Shown here piece after piece: positions 41,151 through 52,236 of a DNA stretch of 64,000 nt (the first letter of the stretch is position 1; each line of letters starts with the position of its first letter). The stretch is from Pseudoalteromonas sp. 0303 (GTDB lineage Bacteria > Pseudomonadota > Gammaproteobacteria > Enterobacterales > Alteromonadaceae), in contig NZ_JABVXF010000012.1 in NCBI RefSeq assembly GCF_013349995.1, positions 55,482 through 119,481 on the forward strand. Reading direction: 5' to 3'. The notes below the pieces were generated by a model. That model made no database searches. It was not told the DNA's origin and was given only the letters and a program-made list of their open reading frames with translations. The position numbers and the translations under genes were made by a program.

Positions 41151-42806
41151 ATGAATTTTGAAACTTATATTTTAAGTACAAGCCTCCCCATTATTACATC
41201 TGACTATATTTTCTCTAAACCAAATATCCCACGAAAAAAACTGCTTAATGCTTTGAATGAGTATGGTCGAGGTATAGCTGAGGAAGATGTAATAACTTTA
41301 ATAGATGATACCTTCTGGCGAAGTGGAAAAGAGGGCTTACTTATTACAAACAATGGAGTCTACTTTAGCAGTCGAGCATCAGAAATCAAAAAAGTTCTTT
41401 TTGACGATATAGAGAAAGTCTCTTGTAATGATTGTCAGCTCATAATAAATAACAACCTTATATCTCGCCTTACCTACGCAGAAAAGATGCCACTAGCTTT
41501 TTTATTTTCTGTACTCAACAGTTATGCAATCACTTCTAAAAAAGTTGTAGATAGCAGTAGAAAAGTAAAGCTTGATGGAGAAACTCTTGTACTGCTAGAA
41601 GAGTTAATCTACAGAATCCAAAATACACCAGTATTCTACGACCCTAACAAGAATAGAACATTTGGGCCAAACCCTGAGCTAATAACTAAAGTATCGGCCT
41701 TGAAATTAACAGGTGAACTATCTTCTGAACAGCTAGATTTCATAGCTTTCCAATTAAAATTAGAAGAAGAGAAGGTTCTAGCTGTATCTTTTTTGTCTTC
41801 ATCACCTGCTTATAGTGACTTTTTCTGTATTACGGATTGCGGCATATATCTTTCCTACAATAATTCAAATGAAATATTTATAAGTTTCTGCGAGCTTAAG
41901 AATTTAAAAACAATTTCCGAGTCAGAAAATTCAAGATATTGGGAAGTAGAGTTTAGTAATGGTATAAAAGTCCTCACTTCTATTCAAAATGGTTTCACCA
42001 AACCTTTTTCCAAAACTTTACTGGATTGCATAATTCACCTTCTAAATCATGATGAAATAAATACAGAAATACTAAATAAGTACGCAGCTTCCTCGATAGA
42101 AATGCCAAATAAAAACGAACCCTCCACTTTAGGGAGAAACTCCAGCTTAAAATTAAAGTTTATTAGTAATGATGATCTATATGATTTTATAAAAAAAATG
42201 AATAGGCTTGATAAAGTAACCTCATTTATTACATCTCCATCAGATCCAAGAAGTGCCCCATTAACAAAATTAAAGGAGGATTTTCAGTCTCTTGTTGTAA
42301 AAAATGTATCTAGATTTAGAAAAAGTATAATCGAGGATGCAAGTTACACTGAACTTAAGAACGATTATGCCACTTTAGAAGTAATAGTTTTTTCAACAGC
42401 TTATGCGCGTATGTCAATGTTAAAAAGGGGACTAGATATTGACTTATCTGACACAATAATTCTTGAAGGCCTAAAGCTTATATTTGGAGAGCGCGGGAAC
42501 TGGCAAAATAGTAAATATATCTTAGCAGTTCGAAAAGTAGAGAAAAGCTATTTTGAGGATAAAGATTTCATAGTAACCTTCATCGGAAGGCTGTTTTTTG
42601 TGAATATTACCAAATCAATTAATGTTGAAAAAGCCCTGCCGAAACTTGTTGATGAGGGTAACTTTACTCTAGATGAAATAGAGCAAGACTTAACAAAGTT
42701 TGCTACAAACTTTGAAAGCAAAGCATTAACATTTCAAAAACACATTGAAAATAATACACATAACTTCATAGATAAATCTTTAGACTTGGTATGGAGCCTC
42801 AGGTAA
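41151..42806 (+). CDS. Unknown island protein with two PH-like modules
   Basis: I cannot name this 551-residue protein. The start follows AAAGGAATTAAT. Two similar modules are visible: DDTFWRSGKEGLLITNNGVYFSSRASEIKKVLFDDI (~47-82) and AYSDFFCITDCGIYLSYNNSNEIFISFCELKNLK (~222-255). Both follow the strand pattern 'xGllITdxGiYxxxx...ixfxdi' of bacterial PH-like or TerB-associated domains. The C-terminal ~200 residues are helical, rich in Lys and Glu, and end in an amphipathic stretch. There are no membrane segments or catalytic motifs. Codon use is markedly AT-rich compared with host genes. It lies at the cargo end of the island, so a defence or anti-phage role is possible but unproven. Confidence 0.7.
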   Translation: MNFETYILSTSLPIITSDYIFSKPNIPRKKLLNALNEYGRGIAEEDVITLIDDTFWRSGKEGLLITNNGVYFSSRASEIKKVLFDDIEKVSCNDCQLIINNNLISRLTYAEKMPLAFLFSVLNSYAITSKKVVDSSRKVKLDGETLVLLEELIYRIQNTPVFYDPNKNRTFGPNPELITKVSALKLTGELSSEQLDFIAFQLKLEEEKVLAVSFLSSSPAYSDFFCITDCGIYLSYNNSNEIFISFCELKNLKTISESENSRYWEVEFSNGIKVLTSIQNGFTKPFSKTLLDCIIHLLNHDEINTEILNKYAASSIEMPNKNEPSTLGRNSSLKLKFISNDDLYDFIKKMNRLDKVTSFITSPSDPRSAPLTKLKEDFQSLVVKNVSRFRKSIIEDASYTELKNDYATLEVIVFSTAYARMSMLKRGLDIDLSDTIILEGLKLIFGERGNWQNSKYILAVRKVEKSYFEDKDFIVTFIGRLFFVNITKSINVEKALPKLVDEGNFTLDEIEQDLTKFATNFESKALTFQKHIENNTHNFIDKSLDLVWSLR

Positions 42807-42892
42807 ACCATTTATACTAATAGTAAAAAGTTGCTAATTTCATTAGAAAAGTAATCGCTTTTTAAGCGACTACTTTTCTAGATTTAAGATAG

Positions 42893-43381
42893 CTATTCCC
42901 TATCATTCAACAGTTCCATTAAATCATCTTCGATATCATCTCTTTCTGAAACAATATCTCCAAAACTCATACCGTCTAAATAATCAGCGACTTTTGTTAA
43001 AATTTCTTCTTTTCCCAACAAAGTTTTAAAGAATTGATCTGCTCCACGCCCTTGATACATTAGTTCATTATAATCTTTAAGCTTAATGGAAGGGTCGCTT
43101 TCAACATAAAAGTAATAAGAGAGTAGACCAACAGCTACATTAAAATCGGTATAACCCTCAACGTTGCCAGAAGCAGCTACTTTCTGGTAGCTTGAAGCAA
43201 ATTTTAATGGGCTATCCCCATCAATTTCTGGATAAGATTTAAAAATAGATATAGGCCAAACAATTGCTTTACCTAAGTTGTATGCATAACCACGATAACT
43301 ATCTTCACCAAACAACCACATGAAAATGCTACAAATTAAAGCAATTGTAAAATAACTGCTTATAAGCTCTTTTTTCATCAA
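42893..43381 (-). CDS. Unknown island protein with one N-terminal membrane helix
   Basis: I do not recognise this 162-residue protein. The N terminus MMKKELISSYFTIALICSIFMWLFG forms a single membrane anchor or signal-anchor. The rest is soluble, with acidic clusters and a C-terminal ERDDIEDDLMELLNDRE tail. The Trp-Pro-rich segment YNLGKAIVWPISIFKSYPEIDGD suggests a short amphipathic loop beside the membrane. It is convergent with the 41151 gene and AT-rich like it. A membrane-bound accessory protein is as far as the sequence goes. Confidence 0.65.
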   Translation of the reverse strand: MMKKELISSYFTIALICSIFMWLFGEDSYRGYAYNLGKAIVWPISIFKSYPEIDGDSPLKFASSYQKVAASGNVEGYTDFNVAVGLLSYYFYVESDPSIKLKDYNELMYQGRGADQFFKTLLGKEEILTKVADYLDGMSFGDIVSERDDIEDDLMELLNDRE

Positions 43382-43643
43382 CTAACCCTCTATATCCTTA
43401 CAAAATAAAAATGTTTATTGTTATACAGTGCTGACATTAACTAACGTTAATATTACTTACGCTAAAGGAAACTAGAGAAAGTAACTGATACTTAAAGCTT
43501 TATTAAATTATAGCTTGTACGGTTGCGACTCAGTCCCTGTCAGAACAACGTATTACCCTATTAAATCTGTTTTTTCCAATTTTTACAAGTAGTTACACAT
43601 CTACACCTTGGGGGACATTTGTTGGTATATTAAATCCCAAATA

Positions 43644-46600
43644 TTAAGCTTTCTCAATAGCTTTATATTTTTCAACAAATTCAACAAACTTTTTAAAAAC
43701 AACATCTTTTTTTGTTTTATACTGAGAAGTAAGTGGGCTTAAAGTTGGTAAGGTTAAGTTTAATTCAATACCTTTATCACTAGCAAAACCTCGCTTAAGA
43801 GATGTAGAAATGTAACGAGTAGTGGCTTCTACATTAAGATTTTCAACTTTTATCAATTCTTCAATTTCACGCTTCTTTTCAAATAGGACAAACTTATCAA
43901 ACGCTTCATTGATACTTTCTTTATCATAGACTTCATTCAAATTAGTTTGATTAATGAAATCAAGAATCAAACTCTCTATTGCACTATTTTCAAACCTTGA
44001 ATGAATAAGCTTACTTACTTCTTCAAGTAGCTTTAATTTACTTCTATTTTTTTTATTATGCTTAATAATTAAATCAAGAGTATAATCTAGACCTATTTCC
44101 GTCGATTTTATTAGATCTACTTCAAAACGCACATCACTCCAATCAATGTTCGATTCATTTTTTCTATCTCCCTCTTCTTGAAGGCGCAATTTATCCATTA
44201 TATCCCTATAATTTGATAGATAATCTTGGATTTGACGCTCAGTAAGTATCTGAATACTATTCATCTGACAGATATCATTTTCATCAACACCATATCTTGC
44301 TTTAAATGCCTCGATCCCTTTTACATCTTCTTTGGCTATTTTTTTCCATTTTTTTAGAACGTCAAATTCATCAAAGCTATGTAACACTCTTTCAATTCGA
44401 AGATATTCGCCAAAAAGCTGTGCAAATTCTTTCTTATCTCTCTCTCTAATTAGCTCTAAAGGTTCAGAAAATCCACTTTGAAGGTCTGCAACAATTGCAG
44501 AGTATCCACGGCTAATTTTTCTGGACTTAATGCTTACAAAGCCATTGATGTAATCTAAATAACTTCTCTCCAAAACTTCTTGCTTAGTATTTTCCGTTTC
44601 AAATAAAACAATAGCGCTGTCTGTTGCCTTTTCTAAGTCACGGAAAGTAACAATATTGCCAAAGGTCTTTGTTGTATTATAAATACGGTTAGTTCGAGAA
44701 AATGCCTGTATTAAACCGTGATTACGCAAATTCTTATCAACAAACAAGGTGTTAAGCGTGGGCGCATCAAAGCCCGTTAAAAACATACCTACCACGATCA
44801 GCAAATCAACATCCTGATTTTTCACTCGCTGGGCAAGGTCACGGTAGTAGTTCTGAAAGCCATTACTGTCCACGCCATAGTTAGATTTAAACATGGCGTT
44901 GTAATCGTTAATCGCGGCGCTCAAAAACTCTTTCGCACTACTATTCATGGCATTGACTTCAAAACTCTCATCTAAAATATCACCAATGGCATTCTGCTCT
45001 TCATTGGCAGCAAATGAGAAGATAGTCGCTATCTTAAGAGGATATTTGGGTTTATTTTCTTTTTGTAAAGAACTAAAACACTCGTAGTATGCTTTCGCTG
45101 CGTCAACGCTACTGACAGCAAACATCGCATTGAAACCTTTATCTCTTCCCTGATGTCTATGGGTTTTCCTACGGAAGTTATGAAGTATATATTGCGATAT
45201 CTTCTTAATTCGTTCAGGATGTAAAAATTGCTTTTTCTTCTCGTAAAAACTTAACTTCCTTTCGTCAGACTCAGTTTCAATACTCTCAAATTTTGGACTA
45301 ACATTGTTATAATCAACCTTGAATTTGAGTACTTTCTCATCATGAATTGCATGGGATATTTTGTATGGGTGTGATATGAGCTCACCAAATACACTAGCGG
45401 TTGTTTTCCCTCTTATAGCATTCCCTTTTAATATTGGCGTTCCAGTAAAACCAAATTGATAATAATATCTAAACTTTTTTCTTAAATTTTTCTGTGATTC
45501 GTCAAATTGACTTCGATGACACTCATCAAAAATGAACACAACATGCTTTTCATAAATAGCTAGATTATTCTCTCTTTTGAGTAACTTGTTTAGCTTCTGA
45601 ATAGTTGTGACGATAATCTTGTTATCTTTTTTCTCAAGGTTGCGCCTAAGTTGAGTTGTGCTATTTGAGCCGTTTACACTATCTGGTGAAAAGCGTTGGT
45701 ACTCCTTCATTGTTTGGTAATCTAGATCTTTACGATCAACGACAAAAAACACCTTGTTTATAAAATCCAACCTGGTAGCTAGCTGTGCAGCTTTAAAGCT
45801 AGTGAGCGTCTTGCCTGAACCGGTGGTGTGCCAAACGTACCCACCGCTCTCAATGTTACTCCAATTCTTGCTACTAAAAGCGCTCTTTATCTTCCATAAA
45901 ATGCGCTCGGTCGCCGCTATCTGATATGGCCGCATCACGAGTAAAGTGTTATTGACATCGAAAATACAATAATTAAATAGTACTTGAAGCAGTGTATTTT
46001 TTTGTAAAAAACTAGAAGTAAACTCTTTAAGATCTTTAATATGATTATTTTTTAAAAAAGCCCAGTTTATTGTGAAATCAAAACTGTTCTTTTCACGCTT
46101 CGTGGTATTGGCGAAATAGCGCGTGTCGGTGCCATTAGAGATCACAAACAGCTGCAAGAACTTGTACAACGAGTTCTCTGCATTAAAACTTTCTTTGCTG
46201 TAGCGATGTATTTGGTTAAACGCATCACGGATCGCCACACCACGCTTTTTCAGTTCAATTTGCACCAAAGGCAAACCATTGACCAAAATCGTCACATCGT
46301 AACGGTTGGCATGGCTTCCCGTTTGCTCAAACTGCTTAATGACCTGCACTTTGTTACGAGAAATGGTCTTCTTGTCGAACAGGTAGATGTTTTCGATATG
46401 ACCATCATCAAATTTAAAGTCCAAAATATGGTTATCATGAATTTTACGTGTTTTATCAATGATTCCATCACTTGGTGTATCTAAGTAACTCTCAACAAAC
46501 CGAAACCACTCCCTATCTAGAAAGGTAATCTTATTAAGTTTTTCCAGCTGCTTACGCACATTCGCCAACATCCTGTCAGGGCATTTGAGTCCTGGGACAT

Positions 46601-46748
46601 ATTCGTACTGCTGGTTTTGTAGGTCTCTAATGAGTTCTCGCTCAAGGGCATTTTCACTTTGATAGTTATTTTTCGCTCGCCTATTCTGATCTACCTTATC
46701 TATTACTATAAATTCATTTAGCTTAGGAAAATTATTATTTTTAGTCAC
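43644..46748 (-). CDS. hsdR: Type I restriction enzyme R subunit, downstream copy (HsdR1)
   Basis: This 1034-residue motor/nuclease subunit starts at GTG 46748 after AAAGGA. The PD-(D/E)xK nuclease is seen as [22 protein letters not shown] (Asp-151, Glu-165, Lys-167). The translocase follows: Walker [12 protein letters not shown] (~307-317), the DEAD-like [11 protein letters not shown], and later helicase motifs [10 protein letters not shown] and QAFSRTNR. All key residues are present, so it looks functional. It is the last gene of the operon, 163 bp beyond a second full-length hsdR. It is more AT-rich and more divergent than that copy except for short near-identical blocks. Confidence 0.93.
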   Translation of the reverse strand: MTKNNNFPKLNEFIVIDKVDQNRRAKNNYQSENALERELIRDLQNQQYEYVPGLKCPDRMLANVRKQLEKLNKITFLDREWFRFVESYLDTPSDGIIDKTRKIHDNHILDFKFDDGHIENIYLFDKKTISRNKVQVIKQFEQTGSHANRYDVTILVNGLPLVQIELKKRGVAIRDAFNQIHRYSKESFNAENSLYKFLQLFVISNGTDTRYFANTTKREKNSFDFTINWAFLKNNHIKDLKEFTSSFLQKNTLLQVLFNYCIFDVNNTLLVMRPYQIAATERILWKIKSAFSSKNWSNIESGGYVWHTTGSGKTLTSFKAAQLATRLDFINKVFFVVDRKDLDYQTMKEYQRFSPDSVNGSNSTTQLRRNLEKKDNKIIVTTIQKLNKLLKRENNLAIYEKHVVFIFDECHRSQFDESQKNLRKKFRYYYQFGFTGTPILKGNAIRGKTTASVFGELISHPYKISHAIHDEKVLKFKVDYNNVSPKFESIETESDERKLSFYEKKKQFLHPERIKKISQYILHNFRRKTHRHQGRDKGFNAMFAVSSVDAAKAYYECFSSLQKENKPKYPLKIATIFSFAANEEQNAIGDILDESFEVNAMNSSAKEFLSAAINDYNAMFKSNYGVDSNGFQNYYRDLAQRVKNQDVDLLIVVGMFLTGFDAPTLNTLFVDKNLRNHGLIQAFSRTNRIYNTTKTFGNIVTFRDLEKATDSAIVLFETENTKQEVLERSYLDYINGFVSIKSRKISRGYSAIVADLQSGFSEPLELIRERDKKEFAQLFGEYLRIERVLHSFDEFDVLKKWKKIAKEDVKGIEAFKARYGVDENDICQMNSIQILTERQIQDYLSNYRDIMDKLRLQEEGDRKNESNIDWSDVRFEVDLIKSTEIGLDYTLDLIIKHNKKNRSKLKLLEEVSKLIHSRFENSAIESLILDFINQTNLNEVYDKESINEAFDKFVLFEKKREIEELIKVENLNVEATTRYISTSLKRGFASDKGIELNLTLPTLSPLTSQYKTKKDVVFKKFVEFVEKYKAIEKA

Positions 46749-46911
46749 TTCTAATCCTTTACTTCAAGCTAGCCTAAGGAAATATCTCCCATTCACCTAC
46801 GTAAATACTTGATGATTCGACTTAATTTATTTGCGGTATAACCTTAGCTTCGTTATGTTTGCAATCTCTCACATCACAAAGGCATAAGCCATTGATTTTA
46901 AAAGCGACCAG

Positions 46912-49900
46912 CTAAACCTGCCCCCCAACACCTTTAAACTTTTCAACAAAAGCGGCAATTTTATGAAAAACCGTTTGTTTCTGGGTTCGGTACTGTGGGT
47001 TTAATGGGCTAAGTTTCGGCAGCGCCTCATTAAGTGCAGTGCCATTTTCAGAGGCGTACTCACGTTTGAGTGATGACGCAATATAGCGTTTGGCAGCATC
47101 GATATTGAGCTTTTCAGAGGCAATAATGGCATCGGCTTCGCGCTTCTGCTCCGCCTGGGCGAATTTGAAGAAAGCGTCGATAATGCTGGCTTTGTCATTG
47201 ATCTCATCTAGGTTTGTCTGGTTAATAAAATCAACCACCAAGCCCTCTTTCGCTCTATTGCCAAGGCTACCACGAATCATACGGCGAACTTCTTCAATCA
47301 AGCCTTCTTTGCTCTTGTTCTTCTTATTGTGATCAAAAATAAGTTCAATAATGTAATCGAGGTTTATTTCCTGAGATTTAAGCAAATCAATTTCAAAGAC
47401 CACGTCGTCCCAGTCTACCGTTGACTTATCTTTGTCCAGGCCCTCTTTATCGCGTCTCAACCAGTCGCGGGTATCGTTGTAGGTAGAGCGATAATCTTGA
47501 ATAGCACGCTCACTTGGCATATCGATGGTTTGCATTGCCTCAATGTCAGCATCATCCAGATAGTACTTTGACTTGAACTCTTCAACAGCTTGTTCATCAC
47601 TGGTATCTATGCTTTGCAGTGCTTTTAATCCAGCAAACTCATCGTAGTTTTGTAAAATATTTTCTGCTTTTAGGTATTCACCAAACAGCTTGGCAAATTC
47701 CTTTTTATCTTGTTCTTTTTCAATATTTTCAGGGTTTGGAAAGCGTTCTTGCAGCTCTTTTACGATATCAACAAAACCTCGACGAGCTTGGCCAGTAGCA
47801 ATATCGTTAAAGCCTTCCATGTATTCTTTGTAGCTCTTCTCCAGCACCACGTTTTTGGTGTTTTTGTCACCAAACAAGGTGATGGCGTCAATGGTTGCCT
47901 GCTCTAAGTCCCGGAAGGTAACAATATTGCCAAAGGTCTTCGTTGCATCATAAATACGATTGGTGCGAGAAAACGCCTGCATTAAGCCGTGATAGCGCAA
48001 ATTTTTGTCAACAAACAAGGTATTGAGCGTAGGCGCATCAAAGCCCGTTAAAAACATACCAACCACTATGAGCAGATCTATTTCTTGATTCTTCACACGC
48101 TGGGCAAGGTCACGGTAGTAGTTCTGAAAGCCATTACTGTCCACGCCATAGTTAGATTTAAACATGGCGTTGTAATCGTTAATCGCGGCGCTCAAAAACT
48201 CTTTCGCGCTACTATTCATGGCACTGACTTCAAAACTCTCATCTAAAATATCACCAATGGCGTCCTGCTCTTCATTAGCAGCAAATGAGAAGATAGTCGC
48301 AATGCGCAGAGGTTTACTCGTAGGTCCATTTTCGGCCTCGGCCTGCAATGTTTTAAAGGTTTCATAGTACGCTTTCGCTGCATCAACACTACTGACCGCA
48401 AACATGGCGTTAAACCCTTTGGCACCAGAATAGGCTCGATGCGTTTTCTGGTTAAAATGGTTCAGAATATACTGCGAGATTTCACGAATGCGCATTGGAT
48501 GTAAGAACGCTTTCTTATTCTCGGCGGCACTAAGCTTCTTATCATCCTGCTCAGTCTCAATGCTCTTAAATTGCGGACGAACATCGTTATAGTCCACTTT
48601 GAACTTGAGTACTTTTTCATCACGAATGGCATCAGTGATCACATAAGTGTGCAACTGCTGGCCAAACACGCTGCCCGTGGTTTCAGCACCCAAGGCGTTT
48701 TCAGGGAAAATTGGCGTACCGGTAAAGCCAAACTGGTAGTACTTTTTGAATTTCTTCTTTAGGTTTTTCTGCGCTTCACCAAACTGGCTTCGATGACACT
48801 CATCAAAAATAAAAACCACTTGCTTGTTGTATATCGCTAAATCGCTTTCGCTTTTGATTAAGTTGTTGAGCTTTTGGATGGTGGTAACAACAATCTTGTT
48901 ATCGTCTTTATCCAGGTTGCTTTTTAGCCCTGAGGTACTGTCTGAACCGTTCACACTATCAGGTGAGAAGCGCTGATACTCTTTCATCGTCTGATAGTCG
49001 AGGTCTTTTCGGTCCACCACAAAAAAGACTTTATCGATACAGTCTAAATCGGTGGCCAAACGTGCCGCTTTAAAGCTGGTGAGTGTTTTGCCAGAACCAG
49101 TGGTGTGCCAAATGTATCCACCGCTGTCGGTATTGCTCCAATTTTTAGCGTTAAACGCGCTCTTTATTTTCCATAAAATGCGCTCTGAGGCGGCAATCTG
49201 GTAGGGGCGCATTACAAGTAAGGTATTGCTGACGTCAAATACCGAGTAACGCAAGATTACTTCAAGCAACGTCTCTTTCTGGAAAAAAGTGGCGGTAAAG
49301 TCTTTTAAATCCTTGATCAGCGTATTGTTTGACTTCGCCCAGTTCATCGTAAAATCGAAGCTATTTTTGTCTCGCCTAGTAGTATTAGCAAAATAACGTG
49401 TGTCGGTGCCATTAGAGATCACAAACAGCTGCAAGAACTTGTACAACGAGTTCTCTGCATTAAAACTTTCTTTGCTGTAGCGATGTATTTGGTTAAACGC
49501 CTCACGGATCGCCACACCACGCTTTTTCAGTTCAATTTGCACCAAAGGCAAACCATTGACCAAAATTGTCACATCATAACGGTTGGCATGGCTTCCCGTT
49601 TGCTCAAACTGCTTAATGACCTGCACTTTGTTACGAGCAATGGTCTTCTTATCGAACAGGTAGATGTTTTCTATATGGCCATCATCGAAGACAAAATCGA
49701 AGATATGATCACGGTGTACCTTGCGGGTTTTATCAAGAATATTGTCGCTTGGCGTATTAAGGTATTGCTCGCAAAAACGAAGCCACTCGACATCCGTAAA
49801 TTCGACCTTATTTAGAGTTTGTAGCTGTTTGCGCACATTAGCCATCATGGCATCGGGTGTAGTTAGCTCCGGCACATACTCATAACCTTGATTACTTAAA

Positions 49901-50025
49901 TCTTGAACAAGCTCGCGCTCTAAATCAGCTTCGCTCTGGTAGCCTTCAGCAATTTGGTCTTGCCATGTATATTTATCTAGAACGATGAAATTATTCAATT
50001 CTGCAACTGCTTTATAAGACTTCAT
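46912..50025 (-). CDS. hsdR: Type I restriction enzyme R subunit, upstream copy (HsdR2)
   Basis: This 1037-residue paralog has the same layout: nuclease [22 protein letters not shown], Walker [12 protein letters not shown], box [13 protein letters not shown], and motifs [10 protein letters not shown] and QAFSRTNR. Its ATG overlaps the rhuM stop codon (ATGA-type), so it is translationally coupled to the main operon and is probably the original partner of this HsdM/HsdS. The C-terminal third differs most from the other copy, which is where R subunits contact the methylase. The two could therefore serve different or alternative complexes. Confidence 0.95.
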   Translation of the reverse strand: MKSYKAVAELNNFIVLDKYTWQDQIAEGYQSEADLERELVQDLSNQGYEYVPELTTPDAMMANVRKQLQTLNKVEFTDVEWLRFCEQYLNTPSDNILDKTRKVHRDHIFDFVFDDGHIENIYLFDKKTIARNKVQVIKQFEQTGSHANRYDVTILVNGLPLVQIELKKRGVAIREAFNQIHRYSKESFNAENSLYKFLQLFVISNGTDTRYFANTTRRDKNSFDFTMNWAKSNNTLIKDLKDFTATFFQKETLLEVILRYSVFDVSNTLLVMRPYQIAASERILWKIKSAFNAKNWSNTDSGGYIWHTTGSGKTLTSFKAARLATDLDCIDKVFFVVDRKDLDYQTMKEYQRFSPDSVNGSDSTSGLKSNLDKDDNKIVVTTIQKLNNLIKSESDLAIYNKQVVFIFDECHRSQFGEAQKNLKKKFKKYYQFGFTGTPIFPENALGAETTGSVFGQQLHTYVITDAIRDEKVLKFKVDYNDVRPQFKSIETEQDDKKLSAAENKKAFLHPMRIREISQYILNHFNQKTHRAYSGAKGFNAMFAVSSVDAAKAYYETFKTLQAEAENGPTSKPLRIATIFSFAANEEQDAIGDILDESFEVSAMNSSAKEFLSAAINDYNAMFKSNYGVDSNGFQNYYRDLAQRVKNQEIDLLIVVGMFLTGFDAPTLNTLFVDKNLRYHGLMQAFSRTNRIYDATKTFGNIVTFRDLEQATIDAITLFGDKNTKNVVLEKSYKEYMEGFNDIATGQARRGFVDIVKELQERFPNPENIEKEQDKKEFAKLFGEYLKAENILQNYDEFAGLKALQSIDTSDEQAVEEFKSKYYLDDADIEAMQTIDMPSERAIQDYRSTYNDTRDWLRRDKEGLDKDKSTVDWDDVVFEIDLLKSQEINLDYIIELIFDHNKKNKSKEGLIEEVRRMIRGSLGNRAKEGLVVDFINQTNLDEINDKASIIDAFFKFAQAEQKREADAIIASEKLNIDAAKRYIASSLKREYASENGTALNEALPKLSPLNPQYRTQKQTVFHKIAAFVEKFKGVGGQV

Positions 50026-51077
50026 TCATTTACATCCTTTTTCTTATTTCCTTGCCCAAGTAACTTTTTAACCTCGCGGTCAAAATCAGATTCTATTTTT
50101 TGTTGCTTATTGAATTGCTCATACTCTGCATGAGCTTTTTGCTCGGCTACTTTTCGGCTGACATTTCCATAACCTTCTAGCACTTGGTATTCATTAAAGG
50201 CTAAAAACTTATTTACGCTTTGGGCAAAAGCTTCCATAGTAAAGGTGTTGCGGCGCTCAATAATACCTTCTATATAATCAAAAAAGGCAGAAACCGCACG
50301 CTCTAGCTTTTTAATTTCGTCTTCTGCCAGATAGTTTTTTGCAATGGTCGTATCTGATTTAAGAATCCGCCCATCAGGTGCATTTTTATAAGTCTTCATC
50401 CCCATCAATGGCTGACTAGCATCGGCTTTGAGAACAATGATTTCAGAGGATGTGTGGCCTGTAATAGCAAAGTGAAATTTGTCCTGAACATGAGCATAAA
50501 ACAAACGAGTGGTTTCTGATTTGGGGTCATAATCGATACTGCATTCGGCAAAAATATCGGTGATTTGCTGATAAATGCGTCGCTCACTGGCACGAATGGA
50601 GCGAACGCGCTCTAGAAGCTCTTTAAAATAATCTTTACCAAAGAAACGGCCATTCTTAAGACGATCATCATCCATGGCAAAGCCTTTGATGATGAAGTCT
50701 TTGATTAGTTGAGTTGCCCAAATTCTAAACTGGGTTGCTTGCGCTGAGTTTACTCGGTAGCCTACCGAAATCACCGCATCGAGGTTATAGTATTTCACCG
50801 CTTTGGTTTGGGTTTTGTCTGCCATAGCACCATGTGCAGTGGTATTTTCCAAAATGGAAATAACCAGTTCTTCTTGCAGCTCACCACTTTCAAAAATATT
50901 TTTCAAATGCTTAGAAATAGCAGGAACACCCACACCAAATAATTCAGCAATGCGTTTTTGGGTCAGCCAAATGGTTTCACCACTGAGTAACACTTCTACT
51001 TTCACATCGCCATTGGGGGAGGTATACAGTAAAAATTCAGAGGTTTGATCTTGTATGGTCAAATTTTTATTAGTCAT
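50022..51077 (-). CDS. rhuM: RhuM-family protein in the type I RM operon
   Basis: The start is placed at Met 51077 ([20 protein letters not shown]), giving 351 residues. A longer reading from 51113 would overlap the previous gene by 44 bases and adds non-family residues. The N-terminal domain has the RhuM pattern [42 protein letters not shown], including a helix-turn-helix, followed by [24 protein letters not shown]. The C-terminal half is helical and charged. RhuM genes recur inside or beside type I restriction loci and pathogenicity islands; no firm biochemical role is known to me. A regulatory or toxin-antitoxin-like part in restriction control is possible. Confidence 0.87.
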   Translation of the reverse strand: MTNKNLTIQDQTSEFLLYTSPNGDVKVEVLLSGETIWLTQKRIAELFGVGVPAISKHLKNIFESGELQEELVISILENTTAHGAMADKTQTKAVKYYNLDAVISVGYRVNSAQATQFRIWATQLIKDFIIKGFAMDDDRLKNGRFFGKDYFKELLERVRSIRASERRIYQQITDIFAECSIDYDPKSETTRLFYAHVQDKFHFAITGHTSSEIIVLKADASQPLMGMKTYKNAPDGRILKSDTTIAKNYLAEDEIKKLERAVSAFFDYIEGIIERRNTFTMEAFAQSVNKFLAFNEYQVLEGYGNVSRKVAEQKAHAEYEQFNKQQKIESDFDREVKKLLGQGNKKKDVNE

Positions 51078-52236
51078 TTTCTGTTTCTTGCTTCCAGTAG
51101 CTGTAATTATCAATTAGATTATCTAGAAGAAGCTTAACCATCTGCTTTTCTGGAGGGGTCGGCTCAGGAAGTGCTTCGCCAGCTAATGTGTTATGGCTTG
51201 TAAATTGAATAATGCGGTTTAAGTAGCCTTGCTTATCACCTGGAGCGCTCTCTAGTAATTTGCCCCATTCTGGGTAGCCTAGGAAACTGGCGGTTTTTTC
51301 ATACAAGTTTCGAAGCAATGTAAAATGATGGCGCTCAACCAAGTTATTTTTAGTTACATGCTCTAAAGTTTGCTTTAAATGCAAGTGATATGAAAAACTC
51401 ATATTGGAATCGCCATACTTAGTATCCAGGCGATGACTTCCATCTTCGAGTTTCTCAAGCAGATAGCAGCCTTCTTTTTTCCCTTTTTTATTTAAGCCAA
51501 GTTCGTTATGTAGAACATTATAGAATGTAGGACTATGTGTAGTGATAATGAATTTAAGACCAAGGCCACTTGAGGGATAGTAACTAGATTTAATCAACGC
51601 AGCCAAATCAACAGCTAGTTGTATGAGGTGGTTTTCATCTAAGGAACTAACAGGGTCGTCAATAAAAATATACTCAAGTGCATCAAAATCATTAGTACTT
51701 CTGTTATCTGGCTCAGAAATATTTCGTTCTTCTTTGATCAAATACAGTAAACTATAGAAAACACTCCAAATCAGATTACTTTCCTCGCCTTTAGAGATCT
51801 TGATAGGCTTGTTCTGAGCGTCATCTCTCATTACAAGAGAAACTTCCGAAAAGTCAGCACTAAATCTTGGCTCTATAGTGCTATTCGTTAGGCGCTGAAA
51901 ATTGGTAGTAATGTTGTTTCCTTGTCCCTGCTCTTCAAGCACCCATTTGGTGAAGGAGTTAGGATGTATCTTAAGTTTTCTATGCTCATCACCATTTAAA
52001 TCATTATCCCAGTAAAATAGATCTTCAGTAAAAGCATTATAGTAAAGGATATTTTTTCGAGACATCGCCGTTAGTGCGACTTCATCACTACCCTCTTCAT
52101 TTATTTTAGAAGCAAGTAACTCTTTAAATTCTCTTGATAGTCGAGTTTTACCAGAGCCATTAAAGGCATAGATCAACTGCACTTTTTTTGGGGTCGCTTG
52201 CAACTGCTCTGCTATTTCCTTTAGCGTTTTACTCAT
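51070..52236 (-). CDS. RloA-like AAA ATPase in the type I RM operon
   Basis: This 388-residue ABC/SMC-type ATPase has Walker A YAFNGSGKTRLSREF (~23-37), a signature-like KISKGEESNLIWSVFYSLLY, and Walker B EYIFIDDPVSSLDENHL with the H-loop FIITTHSPTFYNVL. It overlaps hsdS by one base (TAATG) and rhuM by eight. Such ATPases in hsd loci include RloA of Campylobacter and the ATPase part of PrrC/RloC anticodon nucleases. No C-terminal anticodon-nuclease residues were recognised, so RloA-like is the safer name. It may sense restriction alleviation or phage attack. Confidence 0.82.
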   Translation of the reverse strand: MSKTLKEIAEQLQATPKKVQLIYAFNGSGKTRLSREFKELLASKINEEGSDEVALTAMSRKNILYYNAFTEDLFYWDNDLNGDEHRKLKIHPNSFTKWVLEEQGQGNNITTNFQRLTNSTIEPRFSADFSEVSLVMRDDAQNKPIKISKGEESNLIWSVFYSLLYLIKEERNISEPDNRSTNDFDALEYIFIDDPVSSLDENHLIQLAVDLAALIKSSYYPSSGLGLKFIITTHSPTFYNVLHNELGLNKKGKKEGCYLLEKLEDGSHRLDTKYGDSNMSFSYHLHLKQTLEHVTKNNLVERHHFTLLRNLYEKTASFLGYPEWGKLLESAPGDKQGYLNRIIQFTSHNTLAGEALPEPTPPEKQMVKLLLDNLIDNYSYWKQETEND

